Source of the DNA: Ilyonectria destructans
Taxonomy: Eukaryota > Ascomycota > Sordariomycetes > Hypocreales > Nectriaceae
DNA: 64,000 nucleotides
Assembly (NCBI GenBank): GCA_020740775.1
Contig: JAHEWK010000006.1
Location: 2,542,001 to 2,606,000, forward strand
Direction: 5' to 3'
A program made the position numbers and the translations under genes. Shown here in pieces: positions 21,101 to 32,501 of this stretch. The notes below the pieces were generated by a model. The model ran no database searches. It had not been told where the DNA came from and was given only the letters and a program-made list of their open reading frames with translations. Position 1 is the stretch's first letter. Every line of letters begins with the position of its first letter.

Positions 21101-22868
21101 GGCATGTAAGAATGGCACGAGGATGGCATGCCATGCACGCACGCACACACACGACGGGATGGATGGGCGGTTGACTCGCGGAACGACCAGGCCAGGGACC
21201 AAATTCAGGTTCTGCAGGCCATTTGCAGCGGCCTCGTGAGTGACGATTCATCCAGACGTCTATCCTCGGATTCCCGAAAACAAGTCGGGGAACCCGACAG
21301 TGTGACTAACCTTATCCGAGGTCTGATGGGTGGACGGTCTTGAAATGTCTCAGGGCTCAGCTTGCGCCCCGAGACCGCAGATGAGAGACGAGAGACTCGC
21401 GGTTGTCGGTTTCTCGCAGTCCTCGCAGCTTCCGGTTGAGGAGATCTTCATGTTGTTAACCTGCAGATGGGCATCACATCAGTGGAGTCGGTCGACGGCG
21501 CAACAGTTCACAGACAGTTAGACGACCCCGTTCTGAAGATCGGGCCCGCTTTCGGCGGGGCTCACCGGGCCGTTCGCCTTTGTGGTGAGATGCGTGGTAT
21601 CCAGAAGGGCTCCAGAATGACGACTGGCGTGCTTCGCTAACGGCTCCGCGACAAGGAGGGTACCTGTGTGACCCGGGCCTCGCCGTTGCGTGTGCTGGTC
21701 GCCTACGTCTAACTGTCCGTTGACTCTTGGGTGCTTCTGTTGGATTGATGCCATGGTGTCATGGCGGCTGGGCCTGAGATGTGTCATCTGGCGGGATTGG
21801 CCGACACTTGTTCGGGTCCTGGACGGAGCCGCGCTGAGGCTTTGACGACTTGGATGGCTTGTACTACGTTCTTGGGTTTGGGGCGGGCTGGCCGGGTTCC
21901 CCCACATGACTATCGACACCCGACAATCGACTGGGAGAAGTCCGGCGGCAGCAGTGCATCGTCATACGATGCCGAGCAGCAAACCCGGCCCGGCGAAGCC
22001 TGCAGAGGCCTGTGAGGGTCGAAGCTCTTCCCCAGATGCCCGATGATTGAAGTATCCACCCGCCCTGCGCTGGGCTAGTCTCTGAAAATGCCCCAGGCTG
22101 CGTGTTGCCACTGACCGCTGGCTGCCGTTGGCGTTCGAGTCAGGCCCGGCATGCGCGGCAATCAGCGTGGAGGGCATGGAGGGCACCGGAGCGGCCTCGC
22201 CATGTCAGATGCTCTGTTGGGCCAAGATTGGACCGGGCAAGGACCAACTCAGGGCATCCAGACCATCTCAGGCTGTCTCAGGCCAAACAAAGAGTGGACA
22301 ACTCACTCTTGGCCTCCCACTCGCTCTCACACTCTCTTCCGTGCCTCGTACTAGCGTCTACCGGCTTATCGTGGGTCCTGGCGTAAGGGACTGGGCACCG
22401 ACCCCTGGTGACGAGATCTCGAATTGGCCCACGATGGGTCCGGACCCATCACACCACCCACCGCCCTCGGTTTCCGACCGGCTCCAGCCCCATCGTCTCC
22501 TCAAAGGCTTTATAACCGACTCGGGGTCGCCACTCGCCTCTTTTGACTTCGGTCTTAAATCGTCACTGTCAAACCTGGTTTCGACTTATACCGGCCGACT
22601 GCTCATGAGCTTGCTAGTGAGGAACTCACCTCATCAATCATCCACCAACCGACGTCGGTATCACATCGTCAACGTAACTTAACGCCTCGAATCTTGGGCG
22701 CGAATCGTCACCGCTGGACTCGCCCTTTGAACCAGACAAACTACTCTACACTCAATCCCTCGCCTACACCTACAACAGCTGGTGACGGGATACAACTCAA
22801 TTACACAATCAAACGAGAATCTACCAATCAGACATCATATTCCGTTACTTAACACCGTAACAACCACA
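18149..22868. other. 4.7 kb intergenic region upstream of the F-box gene
   Basis: No gene, tRNA or repeat family is supportable. Open frames are short and without motifs. The region 18150-20000 is relatively AT-rich; 20900-22700 is more GC-rich and would include the F-box promoter and leader. A TATA-like tttataa lies near 22508, about 360 bp before the ATG. A CACGTG box is at 20413-20418. Confidence 0.5.
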
Positions 22869-23792
22869 ATGGTCCAAGTGTTCTCTGATCCCGCCCTCTC
22901 CCCGAATGGAGTCCCCGCCCATGAAACCGTCGATGGGCCTCTGGCGAGGCGACCCAGCCTCTCAAGGACCGAATCGCCGGCAATGTCCCGGGAGGAACAC
23001 GCACAACGCATGCGAGAACTGAATAAGAAGAGGGGGATGATGAAGGCACCTCGGCGAGGATGGTCCATGACGGACTACCAAATCGACAATGCGTCCTCGC
23101 ACTCCCCTCACTCAACCTCATCCCAAGTTGAACGACAGGCTTCTATCCCCGAGCATGCGCCTCTACCAATGCCTTCTCGACCCCAGACCCCGGCGGCAGC
23201 CCCTGTTGAGGAACAGATTTCACAGCTTCCCCAACGACCCAAGCTGCCTCCTCCTCGCCGCTCTTACTCCGTGATGGATTACGAACCTATCCCTCCAGGC
23301 CAGCCCCAGCCTCCCAAGGACTTTACTCTTCTCGATCTCCCCTCGGAGCTCCACTACGCCATTTTCGACTTTCTGGATCCCATCGACAGCGTCTGCTTCG
23401 GCCTCACAAACCCTAACTTTTACGATATCCACCGTCGATTGCATGGGACTGTACCTCTCTCTAGTCGGTATTCGGGACCCAATGACTTGGAGTGGGCATG
23501 GCGTGGTGCCGGACCTCTGGTCCACCCCAAGGTCCGAACTGCTGCTAAGGATAACGCCATGGACCAGATGCGAGTCAAGGGCCAGGTGTACTGCCGGAAA
23601 TGCGGCATCTCCCGTTGCGAACTCCACCGGCACATCAAAGGCTGGATGGGCGAGGGTTACGAGTACTGCTCCATCAAGGAGGTGTACGGCAAGCCTGCCG
23701 GCGAAGATGCGAAGGCCTACTGCTACATGAAGTCACCCAAGAACCCTCACCGGTGCGGGCGCCACGGAGGAAGGAGGATGGCGGCCCAATAG
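22869..23792 (+). CDS. F-box protein with C-terminal Cys/His cluster
   Basis: A single exon encodes 307 residues from the ATG at 22869; the open frame extends upstream only through a GTG. Residues 152-190 (FTLLDLPSELHYAIFDFL followed by a second helix ending NFYDIHRRL) form an F-box, the Skp1-binding motif of SCF ubiquitin ligases. Residues 242-299 hold many Cys and His (YCRKCGISRCELHRH, then C267, C285, H294, C296, H299), possibly a zinc site instead of a classical substrate-binding repeat. Two copies of a short motif, RRGWSMTDY at 62-70 and RRSYSVMDYEP at 130-140, flank a Ser/Pro-rich linker. The C-terminus is basic (RHGGRRMAAQ). The substrate is unknown. It converges on the GT31-like gene. 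Confidence 0.75.
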   Translation: MVQVFSDPALSPNGVPAHETVDGPLARRPSLSRTESPAMSREEHAQRMRELNKKRGMMKAPRRGWSMTDYQIDNASSHSPHSTSSQVERQASIPEHAPLPMPSRPQTPAAAPVEEQISQLPQRPKLPPPRRSYSVMDYEPIPPGQPQPPKDFTLLDLPSELHYAIFDFLDPIDSVCFGLTNPNFYDIHRRLHGTVPLSSRYSGPNDLEWAWRGAGPLVHPKVRTAAKDNAMDQMRVKGQVYCRKCGISRCELHRHIKGWMGEGYEYCSIKEVYGKPAGEDAKAYCYMKSPKNPHRCGRHGGRRMAAQ

Positions 23793-24749
23793 ACGTCGCC
23801 ACACTGTGTGCAAGAACAAGATATGAAATGAAGGGTATGATGATGAGGGGAGGATAAAAAGTGAGGATGGAATATGCGTGCGTGCGCGCATTTAGATTTG
23901 GGCGATTATTACGATTTTCTTGGGTATCCTTTACGGTAGGCACCGGGGATATGCTAATGGGGACATGTTACGAATACCGGTTTATCAGGGGACAGGGCGG
24001 ATGTCCTTGGGTGGGAACGGCTTGGGATCTGGTCAACGGAAATGCGGAAAGGGTCATACGGATGAACCCGATAATTATCCAACCCGTTGCAATGAATACA
24101 CTTTAAGATTAATAATTCACAAACTCCAACTCTTAATGTATATGACATTGAAACCTTCCACCCCTCAAACTCTTCTAGACAAGAGTGAGATAATATTTTT
24201 TACTTTGCCTTTTAGAAATGAGTACCTGTATAGAGCGCGGCGAGGCGGTTCGGATCGTGCTCCCTTCCGCGGGGCATATGCAATTCTGCTGGCTGCAGCA
24301 ACTTCACGGATTGTGTTTGTGGATGAAAAGAAGCCGAGTTCCCGTGGTTGATTGGGGAGGCCGGGTCGAGCCTTGAGCTTAAAAGTCTGTTCTCGAGAGA
24401 TGGGATGAAAGCTAAGACGTCACATCATCATACCACTTCTACCGATGAGGCACAGGTCAAACTTCAGAATTCGAGAAAATCCAATTCTTCTTTTGGGGTG
24501 ATCAATTCTACGCATTGTTGCTTGGTTTTGTGTTTAAAGGCGCCGGATATTCTCGACCCATCACCACACACCCAGCATATAAAATCCAACCCTGGGCTGC
24601 CGTAGCCTGTAGCCCGTCGCCAAACGCCGGAGACAAGTACTCTCCAAAACAATCCTCTATCGTGGTGGTGTACAAAATACCAGTATCCAAACGCCGTAAT
24701 GCGAAAACAACGCTCTCAGCAGCATACAGATGCACCGTATATACTACAA
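23793..24749. other. intergenic, between converging 3' ends
   Basis: This is the 3' flank of the F-box gene and of the GT31-like gene. It is AT-rich around 24050-24230. I see no gene or repeat. Confidence 0.5.
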
Positions 24750-27114
24750 TCAGTTGATGTTCTTCCACTCAGGTTCGCAGTCGCCCCTGGCATCGATCCA
24801 GTGGTTGATGCCCTTCACGAACCATCCGCTGGTCCACTTATCTTCCGGTTTGCTCTCCTTCTTCGGCTTTCCGAGTTTGAAGCTCTTGTGAACGCAACAT
24901 ACTTTCTTGTGGTATCGCCACTGGAAGCAATGGCGGTTTCGGTTCCAGTTCCCATCCTTGGCGCGTTCATCGTACCTCGACTCAACCAGGGCAAAACGTT
25001 CGCTGTCGTTCTCCATGGCCCAGTAATCATTCGCAGAGATGTCGACTCCATCAGCAATGCAGACCTTGGAGCAGAACTCCGCCGAGTGGTGAGCCTGGCG
25101 CTCAACGACGGTCTTGTCCTTCTCAGGCTTCTGGCGACCCTTTTCACCATCACTGGCCTCTGCCTGGGCCACTTCATCGGGACCAATGAAACAAACATCA
25201 TCAGATAAGTTGGACCAATCGTCCCGCTGTTCGACGAGGTGCGGAGCGAAGAAGGCATGATACATGTCCTTAATTTGAACAAAACCCTGGGTTGCATGTT
25301 AGCCTTAAGCTCGGCAGATAAAATGACTTTGAACCTACAGTTGATTTTCGCTTCTGCTCGTACTCCCATACTTGGCTGACTTCCTCAGAATTCATGTGGT
25401 GCATTGTCATGAGAGCCTGGCACCAATGCCCTTCTGAAAACGGCAACGTGCTGGGCTTCTCGCCATTGAACATGGGGTGGGCCTGCTTCACCTTGCGGCC
25501 AGTTTCGTTGACAGCCAGAGCCATGAGGTAATCACCACAGCACTCGTGAGGAGCCATCAGATCGTACTTGTCGGCCAGGCCAGGGGTCTCGGCCATCATC
25601 TTGACCGTCTCACCGGAGATGACGTAGCCACTACCTCCGTGCGCAAATGGAAAGCCCTTGAGCATGGCCACGCTTCCGATGTAAGGGAAATCCTTGGAAT
25701 TCACCTTGTTGCGAAGCCACCAGATCAGGTTGGGCCAGAAGACGTAGCTGTCGGCTTCGGCAAACACGTACCATTCCATGTTGGGGCGCATCTTCCATGT
25801 GCGCTCGATCATGTGCAAGAACTTGTACTTGTCGAGTTCCCAACCACCCTTCATGTCGCTTGTGCAGTCCTCCTGGGCGATGGGGCACCGCTCTTGCTCA
25901 CTATAGAGTTTAAACTCCATGAGGTCCCCCTTGGCCTCCTGCTTGACATCTTCCAGGACATTGTAGACGTGATACTTGCCGACCTGCTGCTCCTATTTCT
26001 GGTATTAGCCTCGCGTTTTTTACGTTTGCGACGGGGATTGCAATGCGCCAGATGCCAGATCCACACGACGACGTAGGTTCGCCCAGTGAGTCGAGACCAA
26101 TGTCGTGCGCACTTTTCTGGACAGCAAGCTCGGGCGGAGAGAACTGGAATGCTCGAGTGCGCCACAATAGAGTCAAGTCATGGGCATTGAAATCGCTGCC
26201 AGGATGTTACTTACCATGTCCGAAAAGATGAGAAAATCATCGATGCATTGGAGACCCGTCAGGAGCTGAGTTGGGAGCTTTGTGAACGCCTCTGTTGCAC
26301 CAGTCTTCATGACGAGCATAACACCATCCATGGAAGGGAACCCATCACAGGGCGATTTTCGCGACTCGGGATAGGCTGTGAAGGCATTATTGTTTTGCTC
26401 TGGGGTCTCGCCTTCGGGCGCTTGCGGTTCCTCCTTAGATTTGTTCTCGTCGTTCGCGGGTGTGTTTATTTCCTCGGATTTGTTCTCGGTATTCTCAGGC
26501 GCACTGTCAGGTGTTGATTGGCTTTCTGCGGTGGGCGTGGTGAAGGTGCCTTCGGGATTCTCCTCGTTCTCAGGTTTGTTTCCCTCTTCGTATTTAATTT
26601 CGTCCTCCTCGGGAATGACCTCTCCCTCTGGCTTGCTTCCGTCCTCTTGGCTTCCGCCTTCCTGGCTTCCGTCTTCCTGGCTTCCGCCTTCCTGGCTTCC
26701 GTCTTCCTTATTTTCGTCTTGATATTTAATCTCGTCGTCATCGGGAATGACCTCTTCCACGGGTTTGCTTTCCTCTGTGGGCTTGCTTTCCGTTTCCGCC
26801 GTGGTAGTCGTGGTGTAGGTGTCCTCGAGCCTGTTGTCTTCGCCGTTTTCTACTTCGTCAACTTTGTGGGAATCGCTGTCTGTGATTACGTCGACAGGTT
26901 CGGTAGTGTTGACGTAGGCACTGCCCGCAGGTTCGCTGTTGGCATCACCACCGTGGCCAAGATATTTGGTCAGATGGCTGTAAATGCCGGATGTGTCGTG
27001 GTCGCTTAGCTGATAGAGGGGCACGAGAAGGAGCAGGGTTAAACCGAGAAGTGTGAGAGTAATGAGCTTCCAGCCCCGAGGGGAGCTCCACGCGGAGCTC
27101 AGATCGAAACCCAT
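24750..27114 (-). CDS. GT31-like (Fringe-type) glycosyltransferase, type II membrane protein
   Basis: Three exons, 27114-26215, 25992-25339 and 25286-24750, encode 696 residues. A short cytoplasmic basic N-terminus is followed by one membrane anchor at about 16-34, as in Golgi type II enzymes. Residues 40-270 are an acidic Glu/Ser/Thr/Pro-rich stalk with tandem repeats (GSQEGGSQEDG) and a duplicated VIPxxDEIKY block. The catalytic domain follows: TGATEAFTKLPTQLLTGLQ, DFLIFSDM, EWYVFAEADSYVFWPNLI with the acidic metal-binding motif (E379-A-D381), GSVAM, FAHGGSGYVISG and DLMAPHECCGDYLMA. This order is that of Fringe/GT31-type transferases (DUF604 group). The C-terminal quarter is Cys- and Trp-rich. 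The first intron is 222 nt, long for this locus, but joining FSDM to EQQVGKYHVYN is smooth. Donor sugar and acceptor are unknown. Confidence 0.85.
26636..26710 (-). repeat. five tandem 15-bp units coding the glycosyltransferase stalk
   Basis: Five 15-bp units begin at 26636, 26651, 26666, 26681 and 26696. On the plus strand they alternate cttccgtcttcctgg and cttccgccttcctgg, so the true period is 30 bp. They encode alternating GSQED and GSQEG pentapeptides. Because the unit is a multiple of three, copy-number change would keep the frame. Confidence 0.9.
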
Positions 27115-30100
27115 CAGGACGAAATGTGAAGATGGGCAAACAAAGGAGTGTGAAGTGGACTGAGCGTGGGAAGAAAGGAACCGCGGAAGGGGAGGGGGAT
27201 GGAAAAAGGATTGACGGACGGGCGCGCCGGCGTGCACCAGTGGATTTGCTCGTTGTCATCACGTTTTAAGGCTTCTGTACGAGAGACCTGGCATATCCCG
27301 GAGATACGGGCTGACATGTCGATTGGATGTACTTCGTGTAGTACTTTCTTTGTACCCACATCAGCTCCCTTCCCCCTGGCAAGGCGAGAAGGCATCCGCG
27401 GCGCGAAGAACCGACTGAGACTCCGCAGAGGCGCAAAGCGGACAGCTAAGTGGACGCTTGCTGTCTTACGACTCAGGGGTGATGTGCGATAGAACCAAGT
27501 GGCCGAGAACTGAGAACACATGTGCTCTGGCGCAGAAAGGAGGCGAGGGCGATCCCTGGACAATCGGGGTTTGGACACCGTCATCTCCAATGTCTTCGTC
27601 AAACATCTTAGCTTTTACGGTTGTCCACACTGTCCCGTTAACTCGAGCCACTGTAGAGCAAAGACGATGCCCGAATCATCCGTTTGAGTCCTCCATGTTG
27701 CTGGCGCCTGGGGATCGAGCGGCTGGAAAGGCAGCCCTGCTGTGCCGTGGAAATGATAGCGTACTTCGTACCCCCAGTGCGAATTATTGAGTTGTCGCCT
27801 CGATGTATTCTCAAAGGGCAGATCCTTAACATGGCGTTTTCTGCTCATTTGGTCTCAAATTGGCCTAATGCCGCAACGGAGAAAGCTGACCCGCGGTAAA
27901 CCAGGGAAAACTCCTGCCGCTAGATTCAGATTCCAGACCTCAATAGACTTTGCGCAAGATTGTTTCGTTTTCGTTGGCAGCCCTAGCCAGGTCCGGATCC
28001 TCAATAGTTGCTCTCTGGAGGCAGAGCGTCAAAGAGGCCATGCTTGGATCAAGTGGGGTGGCTTGCTTCCATTTGGTCCATCTGGGCTCTAGCGGCTCGT
28101 AAAGGAGGATCCGGACCGGGTCTCCCACCGTCAATCTCCAACTGAATTGAAACACGCTCGGAATTTAGTTAGACGCCAGCCTCGCGCGCTGAAGGCGCTG
28201 CCCCTGAGTGTTGCAGCACTCGCAGCACGCAGCTCGCATGTCCCCAGCCACCATCCTGATATTATGGGCCTGGTGCTGACAGGATGGCAGGGACTGCGGC
28301 AGGATAAATGGCCCAATGCACAGTGTCCCATCGTATTAATGCTAGGCCCACTTGCCTGGTCCCGGCCTGGGAATGCTCTGCGAACCTAATCCCACCAACG
28401 CGGATTGACCTTGCACAGTGCTAGCGCCAACGCGTCGAAGGATTCGAGGTGGAGCGCCAGCACTGCCTCGAGCGGGTCCTTCATCCTTGGAAGCACAGTA
28501 AAGACCCCAAAGGACCTCCTCCAACTCCATGTTCGACTAAGATCAGAGAGGGAATTTGAATTCCAGCCAGGATGCAGCCAGGATTCAGCCAGGATTTCTC
28601 TCTTTGCTAAGTCGTTGGGCGAGGACGCGCGTTGGCACGTTGTGTGACATCTTGATGGATCGGGGGCAAGGGCACCTGAATCAAGCTCCAGTTGTCCAAA
28701 ATAGAAACAACTCTGCCTAAAACCGCACCTGGGCCGTTTTGATGGGGCCTTCTGGCGACGTTGATCATAAGTTTGCAAGTAATGTTCTGGTCCATTGAAG
28801 TCGGGGTTTGTGGAAATGGAGTGTTCGCGTCGTCTGGATGGGCCCTGGTCACTGCATTGCGCTATCGTATTGATGAGTCGTCTACATTGATGGACAACCG
28901 ACGCCTTCGTATAGAGTGAAGTTTGGTGTTAGCGGTGAAGCCACATTTCTCTCGGTTGGCCGGAGGCCCACCGTAACTCCCCGGCTGCCGAGAAGCCTTA
29001 TCGTGCGTCATCTGAGCATGGGTCTCCTGAACTGGTCGATGCTTGATTCGAGGTCTTGAACTTGCGGGGGGTTCGAAATTGCATGCACTGCCCGGATAGA
29101 GTGACAGATATCGTATTGGAATGTATTGTTGGCCTTGGACTTTGGTGGTGCCACTCTCCACCAAACAAACACAGCCTTGGAGGTTTGGATCGAGACCGTA
29201 TGTCAAAGGGAGTGTCATACATGGTACGAGCCGATCAGGCCCGTTTTTTGAGATTGGTGAGGGCGCTTCAGATCAGCGACCTTTGCGACTGTCAACCGGC
29301 CGTGCCGAGATGTCGATACGTAGATCAAACTCGTAGTAATTCCAGATTGAGTGCTGAGCATACAATGATTCACTATTAATAAACACACTTCCCCTCTCAC
29401 TTAGAGTGCTGACGTTGCATTATCGCAACCGGACGTCTGGGAAAGCTTGTTGGCAAGTTGACGCAACCACTGCCTGAGTTTCGCTCGGGAAGCGCCCCAG
29501 CTTTTTTCTGAAACAAGATCTTGGCGGCTTGGCAGTACCGTAGCTTGGCGGCGACCTGGGTGGCAGTGGTGGTACAGCATCAACTACGTGCATGAAGACG
29601 GCCTGGTGATGATAGTTGAAGGTTGCGAGGTGCACTTACGATGCGATTTCACTGATGACATATTGAAGGCGACCAGATGTTGCCAGGTGTGAAAGCCTCA
29701 GGCGCTTCGATCCCTTCCATCGAACCAGCCCCATGCTTCGGCACCTTCCAGAACGGCATGTGCTCCACTTTCATAGACGGAAGGTGCAATGGTAATTGAA
29801 ATAGAAGTCGTCAATCATTCACTCTAGGTGCTCTGTAGACTGTACCTACCTATGTAGAGATATTGTGGTGCTATGAACTGAGTCCAACAAGACGACATCC
29901 TCGTGCGCGCCGATCAGAACAACGAGCTCAAAGGGATTAATAGAGAGAGACCAATTGGCGCGTTATCTACGGCTCGATCTGGGCGTCTTTCCCCGCCGAT
30001 CCTGCATCGCACACAAGCGCATTCGTCACGTCACTCAAGCATCTCCCACAGCAGCGGATGGCCAGTAGCAACATTGAAGCGTCTGCCACAAAAGCAGCCA

Positions 30101-31256
30101 CGTTTCCGACACGGGGAATACCGACTGCGCTTGCACTTCTTTGTTTGAAGAGTCTCGACCTCTATCGGATATGGCGAGGCCGATCGTTGATCTCGCTTCA
30201 CCGGCCCTTCCACGTGGAAGATAAGATGAATCTTCCATCTTTTCCACCACGCGCGCTTTAACACCCAACCCGTTTGACAAGCGCATTTCGCGGCTTCATC
30301 AGCACGGAATTGCCCAGCGCCGCTTGCGCCATCCATCCAAAGTGGCACCAATGCAAGCGGCCGCAGCCTCTGGTTCGTCACCATCAAGGCATCATGAACT
30401 TATGAAATAATGTTGCATGCCGAACCGGATCAAAAGAGGGGGCCTCCCAAAAAACCCCGCCCCCGCCCGCCGCCCGAGCGGCCACCACCAAGCGGCCTGC
30501 GGAAGTCCGAGTCGGGCGTCCGTGAATGCATGGCCCGAGATTTCGGATCGTAGATGGGCATCCCCCTTCGAAGCAGCGTGGATCGAGGACTGGCTCGGAC
30601 ATTCTCCAGGGATCGATGACGGGCTCGAGTTAACGCCGTCATATACCCCCCCCCCCCTCGCTTGCATCCTCCCCGGACCGTCGATTTCGTCATGCCGATG
30701 GCTTGGACGCAAAGGGACATTTCGGAATAACTGGACAGTTGGACCCCTTATCGCACCCACTTGATTCCGCTACTAGATCCAGATCGGGCTGGTAGTTCTT
30801 TCGTCGCAATCGAGCCCACAACCAATTGGCCGCTGACAATGGGCCATCTGCTCCCAAGCTCCTGGGCTTTTTTTTCTATATTCGTCAGCCGTCCGTTCAC
30901 TTCGCCCGGGGCAGGCTGCTCCTTTAAACAAACATCCCCCTTCGGCGCCAGCGTGAAGGAAGGTCCCTCTTGGCCCTTGATTTGATCCCATCTCGTCTTC
31001 TCGCCTAGCCCCGCATAGCCGCGGCACTCCGTGAGAAAACGAACCCGAGACACTCCGACAACGCGACTGTCTATGATTTGTTAATAGTGAACTGCGACAG
31101 TGTTGGTTTGAGGACCTACGAAGTGCAGATACGATACTCGGGAACCACACAAACTGCTCCCTAGTGTTCAACCGCCATCTTTCGACCCGGACATAGTCTG
31201 CGTAAGACGTTGTTAGATTTCCCCAGCAACTGGAACCAGAAAAAGCATCGTCAAAT
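27115..31256. other. 4.1 kb divergent intergenic region, glycosyltransferase / SIS gene
   Basis: No gene is supportable. Small landmarks are a triple ccaggat/cagccaggat repeat near 28564-28592, a C-run of at least 13 at about 30646-30658, and a CACGTGG box at 30211-30217. Several open frames near 30392-30764 overlap on both strands in GC-rich sequence and have no motif. A minus-strand frame at 28386-28778 has a protein-like end (DPLEAVLALHLESFDALALAL), but I could not connect it to any exon. Confidence 0.5.
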
Positions 31257-32501
31257 ATGGCAGGCTTGCCGCAGTGCGGCGGCCATGGGCCGGTACAAAC
31301 AAGCGCCGTTGTTGTACTTAGTGGCGCCTCCCAATGCTCAGCGATGCCTCCTCCCTCTCCGCCAACACCATCCATCTCCCCGCCAGAGACCGCATTCTGC
31401 GAGCCTATAGACCCCCTTAGCCTTGACCGAGAACTCCGAGAAGAGCGCCAGGCAAAAGACCAAATACTCCGAGATGGAATTCACGTGCTCAACACAGAGT
31501 CCCTGGCCCTCAGGAATCTCACCAGATTATACGAGACGGATCTGATAGCTCGAGATGGCTTCTGCAAATCCGTCCAAGCCATCACGCGGCAGGAGGCAAC
31601 AAAAGGAAAGCTGGTTGTGATCGGGGTGGGTAAGTCGGGACATATCGGTCAGAAGTTGGTGGCTACGTTTAAGAGTCTCGCCATCCATGCAGTCTTCCTT
31701 CACCCGACAGAAGCCCTTCATGGAGACCTCGGCATCATTGGACCTCATGACACTCTCATGTTCATCACATATTCCGGAAAGACGCAGGAACTTTTTCTCA
31801 TGCTGCCCCACCTGGACAAGTCGCTCCCACTTATACTACTCACATCTCACACGTCCCATGACACGTGCGAGTTCATCAAGCATCGACCGGATACCATCCT
31901 CCTTCCGGCTCCTATCCCGGAGGCTGAGAAGACGACGTTCGGAGTCTCGGCACCAACGACGTCGACGACGGTAGCGCTGGCTCTTGGCGACGCACTCGCC
32001 ATCGCGGCGGCGAAAGAACTTCACACAAGCGTCTCCGCTGTCTTTGCGAGAAATCACCCGGGAGGGGCCATCGGTGTCGCAGAAAGGAAACCTCAGACGA
32101 TCAAGGATATCGCAATTCGGTGGGCCGATATTCCACTGTTGGTGGACCAGGGAGAGGAGAGCTTGGGCCTGGACCTTCTCCGCGCGGGATACGACTCCCC
32201 CACAGGATGGGTGCGGGTACGGGATCTTGCTGCGTCCCCCGGCAAGATCCGCGGCCTGGACAGGCAGGACTTCAGCCGCAACTTGCGAGATATTCCCGGG
32301 CTCCTCATTTCTAGAGCACAGATGCTCTCCCTGTCGTCAGATACGACCCTCCGTCAGGCACGAGCTATGCTGGAGAGCCTGCAGTCGTCACCCACCGAAG
32401 AAGAGGTGGCCTGTGGGCCGGATATGGTCGTGGCTGTTATGGAGAAGGGTGAAATTGTTGGCGTTTTGGAGGTTGGCAAGGTGGTGGACCACAGAGTATA
32501 G
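31257..32501 (+). CDS. SIS-domain sugar-phosphate isomerase, KpsF/GutQ (arabinose-5-phosphate isomerase) type
   Basis: A single exon encodes 414 residues from 31257; an in-frame ATG at 31344 (MPPPSPPTPSIS) could be the true start. The SIS domain spans about 85-275: KLVVIGVGKSGHIGQKLVATF, HPTEALHGDLGIIGPHDTLMFITYSGKTQEL, PTTSTTVALALGDALAIAAAKEL and FARNHPGGAIG. This is the signature set of bacterial KpsF/GutQ/KdsD isomerases, which interconvert ribulose-5-phosphate and arabinose-5-phosphate for Kdo synthesis. Bacterial members end in two CBS domains; here residues about 290-414 look like a degenerate version (LLISRAQMLSLSSDTTLRQARAMLESL; MVVAVMEKGEIVGVLEVGKVVDH). Fungi make no Kdo, so the physiological substrate is uncertain. 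An alternative is a general pentose- or hexose-phosphate isomerase or a sugar-phosphate sensor. Confidence 0.85.
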   Translation: MAGLPQCGGHGPVQTSAVVVLSGASQCSAMPPPSPPTPSISPPETAFCEPIDPLSLDRELREERQAKDQILRDGIHVLNTESLALRNLTRLYETDLIARDGFCKSVQAITRQEATKGKLVVIGVGKSGHIGQKLVATFKSLAIHAVFLHPTEALHGDLGIIGPHDTLMFITYSGKTQELFLMLPHLDKSLPLILLTSHTSHDTCEFIKHRPDTILLPAPIPEAEKTTFGVSAPTTSTTVALALGDALAIAAAKELHTSVSAVFARNHPGGAIGVAERKPQTIKDIAIRWADIPLLVDQGEESLGLDLLRAGYDSPTGWVRVRDLAASPGKIRGLDRQDFSRNLRDIPGLLISRAQMLSLSSDTTLRQARAMLESLQSSPTEEEVACGPDMVVAVMEKGEIVGVLEVGKVVDHRV

